Shown: positions 1-12,383 of the stretch, one piece after another
How the letters are laid out: each line of letters opens with the position of its first letter
Numbering within the stretch: position 1 is the first letter of the stretch
Position numbers and translations under genes: made by a program
The notes under the pieces: model-generated
Databases searched by the model: none
The model's input: only the letters and a program-made list of their open reading frames with translations
What the model was told of the DNA's origin: nothing
Source of the DNA: Corticium candelabrum
Taxonomy: Eukaryota; Porifera; Homoscleromorpha; Homosclerophorida; Plakinidae
Assembly: GCF_963422355.1 (NCBI RefSeq)
Contig: NC_085093.1
Coordinates: 8,382,618 to 8,446,617, forward strand
Length of the DNA stretch: 64,000 bases
Reading direction: 5' to 3'

Positions 1-1282
1 TGGACTGACACTGGTTGTGTTACTGTTAGGGTACAGTACTCATCAAGTACTACAGCATTGTGGCTAAGTGGAAGCACGGTTTCAGTAACAGGCATTGACT
101 TCTCATATGCTACCGTTAGAGAAACAAATGAAAAGGGGGAAGCATGTGTAGAGCTACGTAGCAATCATTCTCATGTTCTTCAAGTAGTAAATGCTACCCG
201 TGGCCTTGACAGTGGTCCCATTCTAATAAACATCTCAAATTCTGGTCACTGTGATGATAAGCAAAGATGGTTGACAAGCATAGCTGAAGGATCGAACTGT
301 TCTACTTTTGACATTCATTGTAAGGGCTGTGTTGTTTTACTTTGAGCCATTATTGCTAGTTAATGTTTTATTGCAGTTGCTTACTGTGGCGATCTTACAA
401 CACCTGCTCATGGAAGTAAGGTGGGTATGGCAGTAGTGTCTGTGCTGGGAGATGTTAATAGACCTGCTGTCACACTGTTTGAATGTGACATCGGATATCA
501 TATGGGTGAATTTGCTGAGACAACACAATCAAAGCGAATTTGTTTGGCAAATGGATCATGGGATGGCTCTGAACCTGAATGTAAAGGTAAGTGCTCAAAG
601 TCTCAGCTATTTGCATCATTGAGTATCATTGGTATGGTCTTAGTGGTAAATTGTAAAGAACTGGAAACACCAACCAATGGTAAAAAAGATGGGTTTCATT
701 ATTCATATGGTCAAACAATCAGATTTAAGTGTAACCCTGGCTACCACTTGGTTGGTACTGCTATTCGTACATGTCAAGCAAATGGTGAATGGAATGGTAC
801 TTCTACCACATGCAAACGTTAGAAACTGACGTGTGAACTTTTTGCTAGCAGTTATTTATTTGTATTGTTGCAGCAAGGGACTGTGGTCCATTTCCTTCTG
901 TTAAAAATGGCTCAATCATTGGAAACAGCACGAAATTCCCAAACAGTCTTTCTGTTTTTTGTAAAGAGGGCTATGAAGTAATTGGTTTGTCAACTGTTAC
1001 ATGTAGAGACAATGGATTATGGAATCCATCAGCTGCAAACTGCAACCGTAAGGAAGCTCCATCTGTATAGTTGTGTAGTTAATTAATAATTGTACATTAT
1101 AGGTATTAGTTGTGAGGGATTACCAGCTATTGAAAATGGCAGAAAGAATGGTATTGCAAGTAGTAATGAGTTTGGATTCACCGTCCAGTTTACGTGTGAT
1201 GATTGCTATGGGATGCGGGGATCAGCTAGTAGAACTTGCCAAGCTAACAAAACATGGAGTGGTACTCAGCCTACATGTAATC
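1..1282 (+). CDS. Mosaic sushi-domain membrane protein gene, upstream exons (partial)
   Basis: Five exons are read: 1-319 (enters from outside the window), 377-586, 644-817, 874-1047 and 1103-1282. Introns are about 55 bp with GT-AG ends. Exons 2-5 each encode one sushi/CCP module: the pattern C...NG...F.C..GY.L.G...R.C..NG.W.G..P.C is visible, for example CNPGYHLVGT and CQANGEWNGTSTTC. All sushi exons are phase 1-1, so whole modules can be shuffled or skipped. The first exon encodes an Asn-rich extracellular stretch with several N-x-S/T sites and no module I recognise. Sushi modules are extracellular binding units found in complement regulators, adhesion proteins and receptors. The next exon of the same phase and type lies at 11025, so this block most likely joins that one across a 9.7 kb intron; two separate genes remain possible. 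Start codon and signal peptide lie outside the window. Confidence 0.85.
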
Positions 1283-2129
1283 GTAAGTGAGATCAAGCAA
1301 ATAATGTAATTTTGATCACTAGTGCTGGTGATTATTAAAGAGTAAATTATGAATCAAACCCAAATTACTAAATTGGAAGAATTCCGTGTAGAGTGAGCCT
1401 TGTTGCTTATGCTCTAAGTACATGTGAAATGAGCTCAAGTCATTCCTTGTTATTCTGACACATGATTATCTTTGAAAAGAGTTTGCATGTGACCGAATGT
1501 ACATACATAGATCATTTGAGTATTCAATAATCCGACACATTAATCTGACAGTACAGGGTGCAACTACCTTGGTCAGAATATTGAGGGCTTTCTGTATTTT
1601 TGGCATTACAGCATTGGAGAAATATTGTACCTGTTTTGGATAATTGACATATGCAGGTCAGTCAGTTGAGGTTATGGCATCTGTAGATGGGACAGGAGAT
1701 CTCTGGAAGAACTGTTTACAAGATATAGGTTGTGGTATGCTAGAGACTGAGGCTTGTGTGGTGTTTGCATGTGGTTCGCACTGGAACTCAAAACATTTTA
1801 TTCTGTACACTACATGAAACCCTTGACTAGAATCTCACTAGATTCCGACGCAGTCAAACTCAAATTGCTATCCTGGATATACCGTTAGTCCATGTCTAGT
1901 TACTGACTGACAGTTGTTTTAACAGGACCACTGTTTTTTGTTAGCTCCTGTCTTGGAAGTTCATTCTTTTGACAACTTAGATGTTTAGCTTGACTTGAAT
2001 CCGAGGACTCTTACTTCTGTTTGTCAATGACTATACTACTACCGACTCTCTTTGTTTTGCTGTTTCCTGTTTGTTGAAGGTTGCCCTTTGGACTAGAGAC
2101 AATGTAGGATCGTGGACACGTTTTTGGTA

Positions 2130-3560
2130 TTTTGTGCTCAACCAAATCAGTCTGGTTCATAAGGTCTCTCATAAGCATCGGAAGCAAACCTTGCTCAGAG
2201 GTGCTTAGATCATCATGGTTGTCTAGACTGAAGACATGACTTTATGCAAGATCCGACTGGATCTAAGAAGCACAGTTTTCTGTAAGGTGCTGCAGGTTGT
2301 GATGACCTGGAATAATGTTCAGCGACCATGCAATACCTGTGTGCACTGTTCCCAACGCAACCAAAACCACTAGAACAACCAGTGTCTGACACTCTACATG
2401 TGGCTTATCTCCACCTGCAGCAAGTCGCTGTACTTTGTCAACTTCTCAGCCTGTTTCCTGATGATGTTGCCATCAGCAGGACAGCTGATATCAATAAGAA
2501 GACAAGTGTTTGTCTTTTCATTTCTGAAACAGATGTTAGGACGATTGGCACTGATTTTCTTAGCAGTAGAGATGGTCGTATCCCATATCTTAGTGATGTC
2601 GTCCGTCTCCACAAGCCTATCAGGATGATGCCGGTACCATCCTCTCTCCACTGGAACCCCAAACTGCCAACAAATGTCTCAGTGGATAATGGAGGCCACC
2701 TGATTGTGTCGACCAGTGTAGTCGATCGGCACCAAGGCACTACAGCCTGCCACAAATGTGGTTGACTATCTCCAGGCCTACACTGCACTAGCAGCAAGTG
2801 GGGCTGACATCTTGATGCAGAATTTTGCGTTCATAATACCGAGTCCGAAGAGCGTGATCTTGAGCAGCAACTACCAGTTCCTTGGTTGCAGCCGAAAGAT
2901 TCAATGACTTCAGTCATCAGTAGGTCTTCTTCATGGGCACAGGTGGTTTCTCGGTGAGACAGCAATACTGACCGTGCATAGGTTTTCTATCCCAGGAATG
3001 TACGTGAAGAGAACTGCTGCATGTGCGGAAATGTTTTGCATCCATCTGAGGTGCTTGCTGGAAGACATCATCACAAAGAATGGTCCAAGCTCTACGACTT
3101 ATTGTCCTTATTCAGACTTCCCTGCAACTGTAAACTGACAGGCGATGCGTCGGATCGAATGAGAGGACCTCCTAGCATCACACTCGTGTACCATTTGCAT
3201 GAACATATTAGAGCTGCTATGAAGGTAACAGTCCAGCCCCACAATACAAGACTGGTACTTCGACACCATCTGTTGTAACCCTAGATCGCCCTTGGTGCAC
3301 AGAGCGTACAGCTGGTCAATGTCTGCCGCAGGATGGGAGACACCAGGCATAGAGACAAGTTTCTTGGTTTGTTGATCAAGCTGGTACAGGTCTGCAGTCC
3401 TCCAATCAATGACACTAAAACAGGGAGAACCGGCAGTGTAAACCCGTTGATTTCCGAAGAACCATCTTCACTCTGCGAAAGTACTCACGACGAAGCATCT
3501 CCTGCATAGTGCTGTGCTGGATGCCATTACTCTCATCCACACCCAAATACTTTTAGACTT
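2130..3560 (-). mobile_element. LINE (non-LTR retrotransposon) 3' fragment, copy 1
   Basis: Read on the minus strand, it encodes the C-terminal part of a LINE polyprotein: [34 protein letters not shown] and ISCPADGN...EKLTKYSDL. This is the conserved tail domain that follows reverse transcriptase in many animal LINEs. Further upstream on the minus strand is a piece with GDLGLQQMVSKYQ. Frameshifts and stops make it inactive. The 3' UTR (about 2130-2290) matches the copy at 26.5-27.3 kb, including a segment about lost and gained transcript-like bases around gactgatctggtt. The 5' limit is uncertain. Confidence 0.75.
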
Positions 3561-4276
3561 GACTCGGTTTCAGACAGTTGAAAGTGTCAAATTTTCTTAC
3601 TGTTATCTCAGAATTTTGTCCTGAGAGCTTGTCATTGACTAAGTGTGCACGGACAAAATTTAAACCTCTACTCTTTACAGTTGGACATACCCACTGGAGC
3701 CGATCTCAAGTGAGGTAGACTTTGCGTTGTAGCTATTGCGTGTAACATACATTCAAGCGCCCTGGCAAGGAAATCAACTTTGATCGCCAGTAAGCCCTTC
3801 TATTTAGCGATGTTCATAGATTGCGCATGCGCAAGTTTCGTAAATGACTACATTAAGTTTGTCTATTCAGGCGTTGATTGACATAGAGCACTGAATCCAT
3901 GACTAGTCTAGAGTAGATTCTAGGTGCTACTTCCCAGACAAAAGGTGTGCTTTCTGTGTCACTGGAAGGGCTTCCGGGACTAGAATTAGAGGCAGCACAT
4001 CCGGGACTGCAATCAACACTTGTGCATACATTTGGAATGAGGCTATCATCTTGCATTGTTTTGTAAGAGCCTAGATTTGTGGCTGTTGCCACCTTTACTA
4101 AGTAATATAGTATTGTGTTTCGTATACCATGGAATTCTTAAACTTTCCTTGGCTGTAAGATTTGGACTCTTATCTCTACTGCGTTTCTGAGCATGGGTAC
4201 ACCTATTGGAGCATGGCACACACCTACTGGAGCGTGGCGCAGCGCGACACTGCCATGCTGTAGCGAGAACCCTGTG

Positions 4277-4278
<2 letters not shown>

Positions 4279-4338
<60 letters not shown>

Positions 4339-4343
4339 TATAT
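4279..4343. repeat. (TA)n microsatellite
   Basis: About 60 bp of alternating TA directly precedes the left end of the Tc1 element. A second TA run follows its right end (6541-6570). The element has probably inserted into a TA microsatellite, which fits the TA target preference of Tc1/mariner transposases. Confidence 0.95.
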
Positions 4344-4426
4344 ATGACTTGGACAAAATTATAGGGACACCCTGCTGTGGGTATGTAGTAACACAATAAT
4401 TAGGTCGCAATTACCAATTAGCAATA

Positions 4427-4787
4427 CTGTATTTTTCGAATAGTGGCCGTGGCCTCTATTTTTAACAAGGTTTTGGACTGTAGCCTCTAAACGGGGGTGG
4501 CTTGTATTTGAGGGTGTCCTCTATTTTTAAATCGTCACATTACTGTCTGTTGATGTAATATGACCCTTTTGACGGTGCCAACCGTAGCAGGCTAAGCTGT
4601 AAATGCTATGACTACTAAGTTATAATTGATAGACCAGCACATGTAATAGGATGAGATTGACACGGAAGCATCAAAGCATGTGATATAGGCGTGGCAGTAA
4701 CTTTGCAGACTAGTGTGGCTTCTATTTTAATAATTCTCTTCAGCTGTGGCTTCTAAACGAGGGCGGCCACTATTCGAAGAAATACGG
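4427..4787. mobile_element. MITE nested inside the Tc1 copy, TA target duplication
   Basis: It is bounded by inverted repeats: ctgtatttttcgaatagtgg at the left and ccactattcgaagaaatacg at the right. TA dinucleotides lie on both sides (4425-4426, 4788-4789). The interior repeats a GTGGCC/CTCTATTTTTAA theme. The related Tc1 copy near 48440-48470 lacks this block and reads straight across the site, which supports insertion after the Tc1 copies diverged. TIRs and TA target suggest mobilisation by a Tc1/mariner-type transposase. Confidence 0.85.
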
Positions 4788-4975
4788 TATTTCTAAGAAC
4801 TTATTAGTTACCTCATTGATTGGTAAGTTTCTTGAGAATAATGTAGACCCTATATAGTTTTCTTTACATTTTGCATTGTGGGAAATGAGAGCTAAAATGG
4901 TATGACATCATGATTACGTAATCGTCGGATAGACTCTCCCTGATTTTATTCAGTGGCTTTTAAAAAGCCGGTTTA

Positions 4976-6046
4976 ATAATGTGAAGGAAAATTGAAGCCC
5001 TTCACCAGTTCCTCAGTACTGAGTGTTCCCTCCTCTCGCCCTCCTGCTTGCGTCCAGACATTGTGGAACACTTTCTGCCAAGTTCTGGACACGCGCAGCT
5101 GAAGTCTGCTTTTATGCCTCTTGTAAAGCATTCCAGAGCTCAGCTGCAGTTCTTGGTTTGCGACGATGGCGGCAGTTTTGATTTCATGCCACAAGTTCTC
5201 AATCGGATTGGCATCAGACGATTTTGGCGGCCAGTCCAACACTGTAACGTCATGCTGATGTAGCCAGTGTCTTGTTGACCGAGATGTGTGGATTGGTGCA
5301 TTGTTCTGCTGGAAGACAAAGTCATCTCCTGTCAGTGCTGCTGTGTCTGTAAGCATGTGCCCCTCAAGAACCTGTTGGTATATCGTGCTGTCCAAACAAC
5401 CTTTCAGTTTCACCAGAGACCCCACACCATGCCATCACATTGATCCCCATACCATCACACTAGCCGTGTCCTGGACCGTACTGTCACAGCAGTCAGGGAG
5501 AAATTCCTCACCTTTGCAACGCCAAATGTACAGAGAAAACATCATTTCCTATGCTGACTTTTGACTCATCTGTAAAAAGAACAGATTTCCAGTCATCCAA
5601 AGTCTACCGTGTGTGAGTGGTTGCCCATTCCAGTCGCAAACACCGATGGTTTTGTGTTAGCAATGGTTTTTCTATGCCTCCAAGTGTTCACTCCTGTCTC
5701 ACTGAGACAACTATGGACTGTTGTACTTTACACCTGCTTGTCCATTTCTTCAGCCAGCTGATACGAGAGCAGTCATGATGGTACTCTGCAGTTCTGCAGT
5801 GCCATTCTCTTCAGTTGATGATCTTTCCGGATTGTCGTTGCCTTCCCACGTCCAGGTGGTTTTTCATAACCGCTGCTGCCATGGGAACGCCGTTGCAGGC
5901 ACTGATGAACGGAATTCTTGAAGGGAGCAGTGGACGAAAGCTGCAATCTGACGCACAGTGGCCAACTGAGTGAAGGACTTCAATTTTTCACTGCATTTTT
6001 TTGGACTCAACTGTTTGCCTTGAGGCTTCACTGCAACTGCGTGCAA
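4976..6046 (-). pseudogene. Tc1-type transposase pseudogene (copy 1)
   Basis: Read on the minus strand from about 6046: an N-terminal DNA-binding region (QLATVRQIAAFV), then the catalytic core. The first acidic motif is intact (SVLFTDESKVSI, near 5560). The second has become QQNNAPIHTS (near 5300), so the catalytic Asp of the QQDN motif is Asn. The third is present (NPIENLWHEI). Frameshifts also split the frame. Intact relatives are about 340 residues with a DD34E triad. Confidence 0.85.
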
Positions 6047-6537
6047 CTGAACATTCAGGCTAACATATCACATGAGTTTGGCGGTCTCAAGAGCAGCGGT
6101 TTTAGTGCAGCTGACATTTTGGCAATAGCAGTTTGAGATTTTGCTACGTAGAACATGGACCGGAAGTGGCATATTGGTGTTCTTTTGTTGCTGTAACTTT
6201 TTTAGCTTTTATCTGAATAAGATTGTTTTGTTGCTACGAGGACTCACAAAATTGCTTTCACTGTCTACTACAGAGCATTCTTAGGTTGCATACCAAAAAT
6301 GAGCGCCAAGTGCGATGAACGTGTACAAAGACAAGGAAAGTAAATTGGCTGTCTTCCTTCTTCAAAGCAAACTAGATGCACAGTAGGTAGTCAGTACAGC
6401 TGCAGTCATGAACTCAAGCTATGCTATGGCGCAATCCATGAAAAAGAAATTAGAATATATGTGGTCATGCTAAAGAAATTCAATGCCAAAGTTAGACTAT
6501 ACACAAAAATGGCAGGTGTCCCTATAATTTTGTCCAG

Positions 6538-6559
<22 letters not shown>

Positions 6560-6571
<12 letters not shown>

Positions 6572-8580
6572 CAAACTACTAACAAACAAAACTGGCAACT
6601 TCCAAGCAATAACATCAGCATCTAACATTAATTTACTTTGTACCATACGAGCATTAAATTTCCACAAATTAGCAGACAGTTGCTGCATTAAATTATAGTA
6701 CACTTGTGTAAACGGAATATACTACTTGCAGTCACTACTTTAGACGCAATCGTTTTTATGGTATCCAGACTAGAAGGAGTCCAAGAACCATATGTTTCCA
6801 CTGCTAGTGGGAAGAACAAAGTACCACTGTCAATGACTGCTTCTTCGTATTTGAAATACTTCTCAAGTTTACCAGCTGCTGCAGCTGACTGGCTGAATTT
6901 GCCCTGTTTGTAACAAATTTCAATTGCATTCTGTTACAGATGGTAAGGTCCAAATAAGCAGGATGTCCAAGCAGAAAGTTGAGATGGTAAAGATCACCAG
7001 GGATATTGTTAGTCTGTGACAAAAATTGTTGCTCTAGTAAGGTCCCTTTATCATTCATCAACAGTGTATTATAGATGGTGTCCCTCAAAAAATCGTGTTT
7101 TTAGTCTTAATGAGTTCTTACAACAGCCAAGATGATCACCAAACTTGTCAATCAGTTGACCACATGGGTAGTGTACAGTGTTTGGATGAAATGGAAAAGA
7201 GAAGTACTCAGTCGAAGTTGAAGAGCAATAGTGAGTTCATGCTTGGACATGCCTAGCCCGAGATTTGAGTTGGGAATGGCTGTGAGCCATGCCTCTGCAT
7301 GTGATTCAGATATTACGTTTATTCTAAAGTCTGTTTGAATATTAGAGAGGACGTGGGGAAAAACCCGTATCTCCTGAAGCGGACATCCTAGCAGGTTGAT
7401 TCCGACATCATTGGAAAGCTCACAAGGAGGAGGTTCTAGATCAGTTAATGAATACTGTGATTGGTTCTTTATTACGACACAATTTGTAACTTTCTGTATT
7501 TACACCAGGTGTCTGATAACTTCAAAGCCACCGCTATAACGCCCACTACTTGAAAGCTGATGGCGACGTACTTTGAACTATGGATTGATAAGTAAAACAG
7601 CTGTAGCTAGCAAGCTTATGTAGTCGAAGCATTGTTGAACCTTTGAACGTAAGTTCATAGCTAAACTGGAACCGTTTATTTCACTAGCCGGAATTAACAA
7701 CGCCCATCTCTGCTCTTCAATTCCTTATCTATTAACCACAGTTCCCATGTCTTCTCCAATAATCGAACAGGCTTTAGCTTGGTCACAAATGGTTAACGAC
7801 TGTTTCAATAGATCAAAACTTCATGTATTCACTTGCTTTTACAATTATCATTGAGATACTGAGTCAATATTAGTGTCTGAGGTGAGACTCCCAAATTCCT
7901 GACGAAAGGCTGTTTTGGAACTCAATTCGCAATCCAAAAGAAGTGCAAAAGACTCTTAGTGGCAGAAGTCGAAAGGAGACCTTTGACTAAATCTTGACTA
8001 GAATTACAGCTACCAATAAATGCAACAGGAGAGACACTCTGTGCTTTGCGTAACCGCAGACCTCCAAGAGTGATCGGCAGGAATGCTTGACACCAAGGTT
8101 CATCCGAAAGCGACGAGTGAGGCAAACTTTCTAGTGAATGTCGCAAGCATTGATCGAAAAGATAGCATTTCTGTGTTGCTTTTCTTGGGGAACAGTGAGA
8201 AGGTGGTTGATCTTAGGAAGAGATAAGCAACTGCGCAGAAGATGAAATTCAATCTGGATTGTCAATACGTATGAGATGTTTTGAGCTTTCGTTACTGTTT
8301 TAATGTTTCTTTTGGAAAACTGTGTCATAATAATTAGGTCCATAAATGGGTGAGCCCAATAAATCTGCACCACCATCTACTTCCATAACATGTTGGACTT
8401 GTGTGAAGGAATCTCCGGAAAACTTTGGTCACCGCTGGGCCAAAAAATTTCACACTTGTTCAAGATCAGGTATAAGCCATATTTTGGGCCTTTCGATAGT
8501 AATGAATCAAGCAGTGAAGCAATCGATGATCTTATGCCAATAATTGTTCCATCGTCAAGATACCAAATCTATCATTAGAT
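6560..8580 (-). mobile_element. LINE remnant, C-terminal region of the polyprotein
   Basis: On the minus strand, 8146-7922 encodes PWCQAFLPITLGGLRLRKAQ...PVAFIGSC, the LP..GGLGLR.A....AF..S block that follows reverse transcriptase in many LINEs. 7088-6804 encodes IPGDLYHLNFLLGHPAYLDLT...FVTNRANSASQL, the next conserved block. 6703-6560 encodes NLMQQLSANLWKFNARMVQ. The blocks are in the expected order and separated by frameshifts. This family differs from the 2.1-3.5 kb LINE. No intact RT core is seen. Confidence 0.7.
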
Positions 8581-8599
8581 ATGGATGTCAACGGCACTA

Positions 8600-11000
8600 G
8601 AACCCTACTTTGCATACTAATGCTCAATGATTTTCAGAGACTGCCTCTTTCTAAATGAACAAGGCCATTAAAGGGAAAAATTAGACAACGTTTTGGTTTG
8701 AGTGCTTACTATAATCATGTGACAGTTAACATGTTTAGTTGAACTAAACTACCTTTAGCAGGTTTAAGAGAAATTTATTTAGTCACAAACTAAACATGTT
8801 TAGTGGAAGTGGAGACACACTGAATAGAAACTTGTTTGAATGAAGAAGCACTAAAGTGCTAAACTCTCGCCCTCTGGCTTAGGTTATGGAACAGCTGCTG
8901 CACACGCTCTGGTACGTACTAATTAAAAGAAGAGTGTGAGAATGCGGGATTGTTGACATTTAATTAATACTTCTTGAAAGCATATGAAGACATCATCTCA
9001 TCAACTGGCACGCTAATTAATAGAACACCAGGATAATTTGCTATGTGTTGAGCCGGTCATACGTCGAGCCAGCCAGTGGCCCACATTGGTATTGCCTATG
9101 GTGCATTTCAGAATTGGAGTCTTCCAGAAGTCTGGGGAGTGTCTATTAACCCCAACATGTGCCATCATGACCACTAAAGACCACTAGAGACCACCTTTGT
9201 CTCAACAGGAGGGTAATATTCATGTTGTAAAAAAACAGTTCACCATTTACAATCTTGTAAGTGTTGTCTCGAGGGTTTTACTTTGAGTTACATTGGCAGC
9301 AAGGACAGCTTGCGAATCTGATAGCTGTTGAGGTAGATATAGGCCATGTTATGTTTACGTAAGTCTTTGGCATCTAGCATGCCCCTTTAGCTTCTTGTAC
9401 AATCTCATTACATGACAAGAAGTGATGCTCTTAACAGTAACATACGCCCAGCTAATTGGAAACCACAACAGTGATAATCGGACGACCGAGACTTTACAGT
9501 GGTCTTTTGCCGAGTTTGCGAACTTTCTTTTGCAAGTTAAGCCAAAAAATTCCAGAGGACTCCAATTTTGAAAACGCACTGTAGCTCATGCGTGGTCGGG
9601 TTAATAAAACAATTTTAAACATGTTTGTGCTATGTACATAGTGGAGACACTGGTCTAATTTTTACATTAATAGTCTGACACATGCACACTCACATACACC
9701 ATCACAGTATAGTAGTTTATTTGTTTGTGATCTCTAGTTGCAAGTGCTTATTACGCAAAGAAATACTAAGTAAAACCGTTTGTATTAGGTTTTTTTGAAT
9801 GTATTGCTGGTGATTGATTTTAATTGCATCAAATTTTAAGTATAAAATAGTCATACTGTGATTATGTCATGAATGGGATGAATGTGAATGGGATGACCAG
9901 AATAGAAGCCTATACTGTAGAACGTTCGTTGTCCCAAGTAACTGGGGATTTATATACTGAAATTGCAAATGTGTGAAACGTACATGGCATGAATCTCAGT
10001 GAAAGCTGTCTTAACGTTTGGTAAGCAGCATTAGTTGAAGAAAATGGGCCATTGGTCTACATTTACAAGCGGTCGTGCCGACTTATGTCTAAAAACTTTT
10101 TCATTCATGTAACCTACTGAATCAGTGTGGAATTTCTGAGCACTGAAGAACAGTTTAACGAGGTGTAGGATGGGCAGATGCAAGCACAGTATCAGACAGA
10201 CTGCATTGGCAAGCCTCTTTTCAGTGAATTCAGAATCTTGGACTGATGATGACAATTGACTGGTTCAAGCCTTGTAAACACAATGGGCGCTTTCGATCTG
10301 CTACGAGTGTTGCCGCTGTCTAGTCTGTAGGTTCGAGCCTAGGACTGACACATCTCTCTTTGAAAGTCCCGGAAGAGTGATGGTACAGTATTTGCAGACA
10401 GTAATACTGATAGTTTCGTACGCTCTATCACTCCATTGAGGAAGATTGGCGTCCATCACAAGGTCAACAAGAGGTGCTGTTAGCTGAAATCGCTCTGGTA
10501 GTCGATAGAATCTGGATCAGTAGCTGATGAAGCTGTAACTGCAAATCAAACGTGCCCGGTGTTATTGTAAATAGAGTTTGGACAAGTTTGCATCAATACT
10601 GAATCTTGTACCTTCCCATCAAGCACATGCAATTGCTCTGAATGATGTTTAGTGTTCTAACTAGAAAATTTGATCAGCGGGCAATACTGATATCACACAT
10701 TTGAGAAAATCTAAAGCTTTCATGTAGCCATACTGATCGAACTAGTGTACTGTATCTCCTTTCTCTCACGCATGTGACCCGTAGAGACCTATGTGGCAGC
10801 TAGAGCAGGGGATATATATATAGCACGCTCAATGGCAGGCACACTGCTGCAAGCCATGTGATCTGCCAGTCTACGTGTTTGGATAATTAATATTTTGGTC
10901 AATTTACATTCGAGTAGTGTACTGTACATGCTACTCAGTGCAGTAATATCGTTGAAAAGTTAGGTAATAAACTACACCTTGTTTGCGAGTTTTGGCTACT
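8600..11000. other. Non-coding intron sequence, no gene seen
   Basis: AT-rich sequence with no long frame and no splice-linked exon. There is a local palindromic patch with AAACATGTTTAG-type words at 8720-8815, recurring near 9612. Possible short inverted ends (aaaaattagac near 8677; gtctaattttt near 9653) might bound an old DNA element of about 1 kb, but the match is only about 11 bp. Confidence 0.4.
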
Positions 11001-11024
11001 GACTAAGTATTTATCTGTTTTTAG

Positions 11025-12319
11025 TTATTAACTGCACTGAGCTGGAGAAACCAGAGTTTGGGCAGAAGGATGGAGATGCCAATTCTTGCTCATCAATTGT
11101 CCACTTTAGTTGTATTCGTGGCTATAAACTTGAAGGATCATCTTTTCGAAAATGCCAAAACAATGGAACGTGGAGCGGTCAGCAACCAGTGTGTAAATGT
11201 TAGTGACCTGGTTGAGTCTTCTGTTTGTTTGTGATCAAGTTGATTAATTTTTCAGTGATTTTGTGTCGAGCACTGTCATCTCCAGTGAATGGCTTTAAGA
11301 TAGGAAGTGAGAGGGTGGTGGACGCTGTGGTAGCATTCAACTGCAGTCGGTGTTATCAGTTGCATGGTCAACATAATCTTACATGCCTCCAAGAGGAACA
11401 TTGGAGTGGAGAAGAACCAAACTGCAACTGTTTGTACTTTTATGTGGTAATCTGAAACTTTGCCGACATTGCAATATTTGTTTATATATTTGCTTCAGTG
11501 ATTCGTTGTGATGAATTGTCATCTCCTGTTAATGGCGGAAAAATTGAAGATGGACAGAATTGTGGAGATATTATACGGTTCTTTTGTAATGGCGGGCATG
11601 TTCTTGATGGATCAGAAATTACTGAGTGCTTGGCAAATCGCAGCTGGTCTAATGATCCACCATCTTGTAGAGGTAGTCTTGCACAGCTAGTCTTCTGCTC
11701 ACTATTTTAGGTAATGATAATAAGTCTGTTTGTAGTCGTGGACTGTGGAGAGCCTGAGTCTGTGGGGAATGGGCTTCCAGCAGTTGGAAATTCTACTATT
11801 GTAGGATCAGTGAAAAAGTTTGCTTGTAGAGAATGTTTTGAACTGGAGGGCTCACAGTTCCGATATTGCCAAGAAGATGGTCAGTGGAATGGCTCGGTAC
11901 CAACTTGCAATGGTATAGTGTGGAATGTGTGACATTATATGTTACAGTTTTGAGAGTTATTTTGTGTTTAGTTGTGAAGTGTCCTTTATTGTTTGCTCCT
12001 AACCATGGTGTGATACATGGCTCACAGAGATATTGGGAATGTAATTCAACTGTGACATTCTCCTGTCAGCCAGGATATCAATTAACTGGAAATAGCGGCA
12101 GTACGTGTTTAGACAGTGGCAACTGGAACAGTTTAACTCCTGAGTGTACCAGTAAGACATGGTTTATTTATGATGTTGACATAAAGGTTGATTATTTGTT
12201 TATAGATATTAATGAATGCATTTCTAACCCTTGTCAGAATGGGGGTACATGTATTGATGAAATTGATGGTTATACTTGCTTTTGTGCTCTTAACTTTGTT
12301 GGAGATTTATGTGACATGC
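11025..12319 (+). CDS. Mosaic membrane protein gene: sushi repeats and calcium-binding-type EGF
   Basis: Exons 11025-11198, 11256-11429, 11499-11672, 11736-11912 and 11972-12151 each encode one sushi/CCP module with four cysteines and the W.G..P.C ending (GTWSGQQPVC, GQWNGSVPTC). Exon 12206-12319 encodes an EGF module beginning DINEC and continuing with six cysteines (NPCQNGGTC, then CFC and LC), the start typical of calcium-binding EGF domains. Introns are 54-70 bp and all modules are phase 1. Two sushi modules carry an extra Cys pair (CSRC, CREC) in the middle strand region, as does the upstream module at 1103-1282 (CDDC). This may be a lineage-specific disulphide. Confidence 0.88.
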
Positions 12320-12383
12320 GTAAGATTTATCATTTGTTTAATTGTGTAAAATTAAGATTGTATGAACTTTCTTGTTTGTGTAG

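Larger units (their letters stand above)
4344..6542 (-). mobile_element. Tc1-type DNA transposon, copy 1 (inactive)
   Basis: Terminal inverted repeats match: left end around 4346-4372 (gacttggacaaaattatag then ggacacc) and right end around 6514-6540 (ggtgtccctataattttgt then ccaggtc). The same termini bound the copy at 46513-48535, in opposite orientation. The internal transposase is on the minus strand and broken. A 361-bp MITE sits near the left end (4427-4787), and the second copy shows the empty site. Without that insertion the element is about 1.8 kb. Confidence 0.9.
1283..11024 (+). other. 9.7 kb transposon-loaded intron of the mosaic receptor gene
   Basis: This stretch separates sushi exons that share phase and type. 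The flanking splice signals are gtaagtg at 1283 and a pyrimidine-rich ttag acceptor ending at 11024. It holds a LINE 3' end (about 2130-3560), a Tc1 element with a nested MITE (4344-6542) and a LINE remnant (about 6560-8580). In 1310-2130, 3560-4280 and 8600-11000 I see no coding capacity and no clear RNA gene. Confidence 0.6.

Noticed and set aside
2328..2765. 145-residue + strand frame
   Set aside because: It is the antisense shadow of the LINE domain, which has the recognisable motif on the minus strand.
4193..4399. Reading frames of alternating Ile and Tyr on both strands
   Set aside because: They translate the TA microsatellite; no coding signal outside it.
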